DNA of 64,000 nucleotides from Mesorhizobium sp. Its GTDB lineage: Bacteria > Pseudomonadota > Alphaproteobacteria > Rhizobiales > Rhizobiaceae. This document shows, one piece after another, positions 63,720 through 64,000 of the stretch (positions are counted from its first letter, which is position 1; the number at the start of each line of letters is the position of its first letter). The stretch covers positions 358,653 to 422,652 of the forward strand of contig SAPZ01000003.1 of NCBI GenBank assembly GCA_004020875.1, in the 5' to 3' direction. The position numbers were made by a program, and so were the translations under genes. The notes beneath the pieces were generated by a model, which saw only the letters and a list, made by a program, of their open reading frames with translations, searched no databases and was not told the DNA's origin.

Positions 63720-64000
63720 TCAGTGATCCATCGCCTTGACTATTTCCTCGGTCATCTTCTTGGCGTCGCCGAGCAGCATCATGGTGCCGTCCTTGTAGAA
63801 CAGCGTGTTGTCGATGCCGGCATAGCCGGAGCCGAGCGAGCGCTTGACGAAGAGGCAGGTGCGGGCCTTGTCGACGTCGAGGATCGGCATGCCGTAGATC
63901 GGCGAGGACTTGTCGTCCCGGGCGGAGGGATTGGTGACGTCGTTAGCGCCGATGACATAGGCGACGTCGGCCTGCGCGAATTCGGAGTTGATGTCTTCCA
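63720..64000 (-). CDS. pntB: NAD(P) transhydrogenase subunit beta, C-terminal part
   Basis: Only the last 93 codons are in the window; the 5' part lies beyond base 64000. The translated end ([20 protein letters not shown], then [39 protein letters not shown] and [20 protein letters not shown]) is the NADP-binding domain III of PntB, with the GANDVTNP and KRS nucleotide contacts. The enzyme couples proton flow to hydride transfer from NADH to NADP. It is convergent with gyrB. Confidence 0.95.
   Translation of the reverse strand, partial: EDINSEFAQADVAYVIGANDVTNPSARDDKSSPIYGMPILDVDKARTCLFVKRSLGSGYAGIDNTLFYKDGTMMLLGDAKKMTEEIVKAMDH

Overview
The window looks like chromosomal DNA of a high-GC alphaproteobacterium of the order Hyphomicrobiales, most likely a Mesorhizobium or close relative. 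This is inferred from content, not from a search. The pointers are a class II (CP4-like) aroA followed by cmk and rpsA, a FYDLN-acid (TIGR02300) protein and tRNA-Ala beside them, many solute-import ABC operons, and dispersed intergenic palindromes of a rhizobial style. There are no transposases, phage genes or CRISPR arrays.

Layout. (1) 1-7753: the end of an O-antigen-ligase-like gene, then a minus-strand acetone-carboxylase-type operon (acxA-acxB-acxC) with a downstream SDR, and a divergent LuxR-type regulator. (2) 7861-12211: a plus-strand set of a stand-alone PrimPol-like protein, a GT2-GT4 fusion glycosyltransferase and a GT32-GT62-like fusion glycosyltransferase. (3) 12228-14967: DUF1349 protein, aldehyde dehydrogenase and a small membrane protein. 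(4) 15038-21359: a minus-strand operon with a FadR-type regulator, a trans-sulfuration-family PLP enzyme and a complete CUT1 sugar importer. (5) 21627-33571: a DUF2161 protein, then a ten-gene minus-strand operon of a CUT1 importer plus non-phosphorylative L-fucose-type catabolism (L-fuconate dehydratase, ketodeoxyfuconate dehydrogenase-like SDR, second enolase-superfamily dehydratase, mutarotase, Gfo/Idh/MocA oxidoreductase, MaoC protein). An IclR regulator and a lactonase are encoded divergently. (6) 33581-42503: a second, odder sugar operon with a ribose-type importer whose ATPase is split in two, two different binding-protein-like genes, a class III CoA-transferase and a MaoC paralogue without the expected catalytic His; a beta-propeller lactonase is divergent. 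(7) 42517-48585: housekeeping block with a lipoprotein, tRNA-Ala(GGC), TIGR02300 protein, aroA, a broken foreign-looking gene, cmk and rpsA. (8) 48661-57428: an arginine-derivative block with SDR, a 2-ketoarginine-decarboxylase-like ThDP enzyme, TetR regulator and a dimethylarginine-hydrolase-like enzyme on the minus strand, divergent from a polar amino-acid importer and an Ldh-family oxidoreductase. (9) 57803-64000: NDUFA9-like protein, cytochrome P450, NADPH-dependent FMN reductase, gyrB and the 3' end of pntB.

How it works together. Most of the window is nutrient scavenging: four complete ABC importers, each next to the enzymes and regulator for its presumed substrate. In all four a palindrome or dispersed repeat sits directly after the periplasmic binding-protein gene, which would favour high binding-protein to permease ratios.

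The best candidates for undescribed biology are the 33.6-41.2 kb CoA-transferase/MaoC/split-ATPase sugar operon, the GT32-GT62 fusion, and the PrimPol-like protein with an altered third metal motif that is translationally adjacent to glycosyltransferases.
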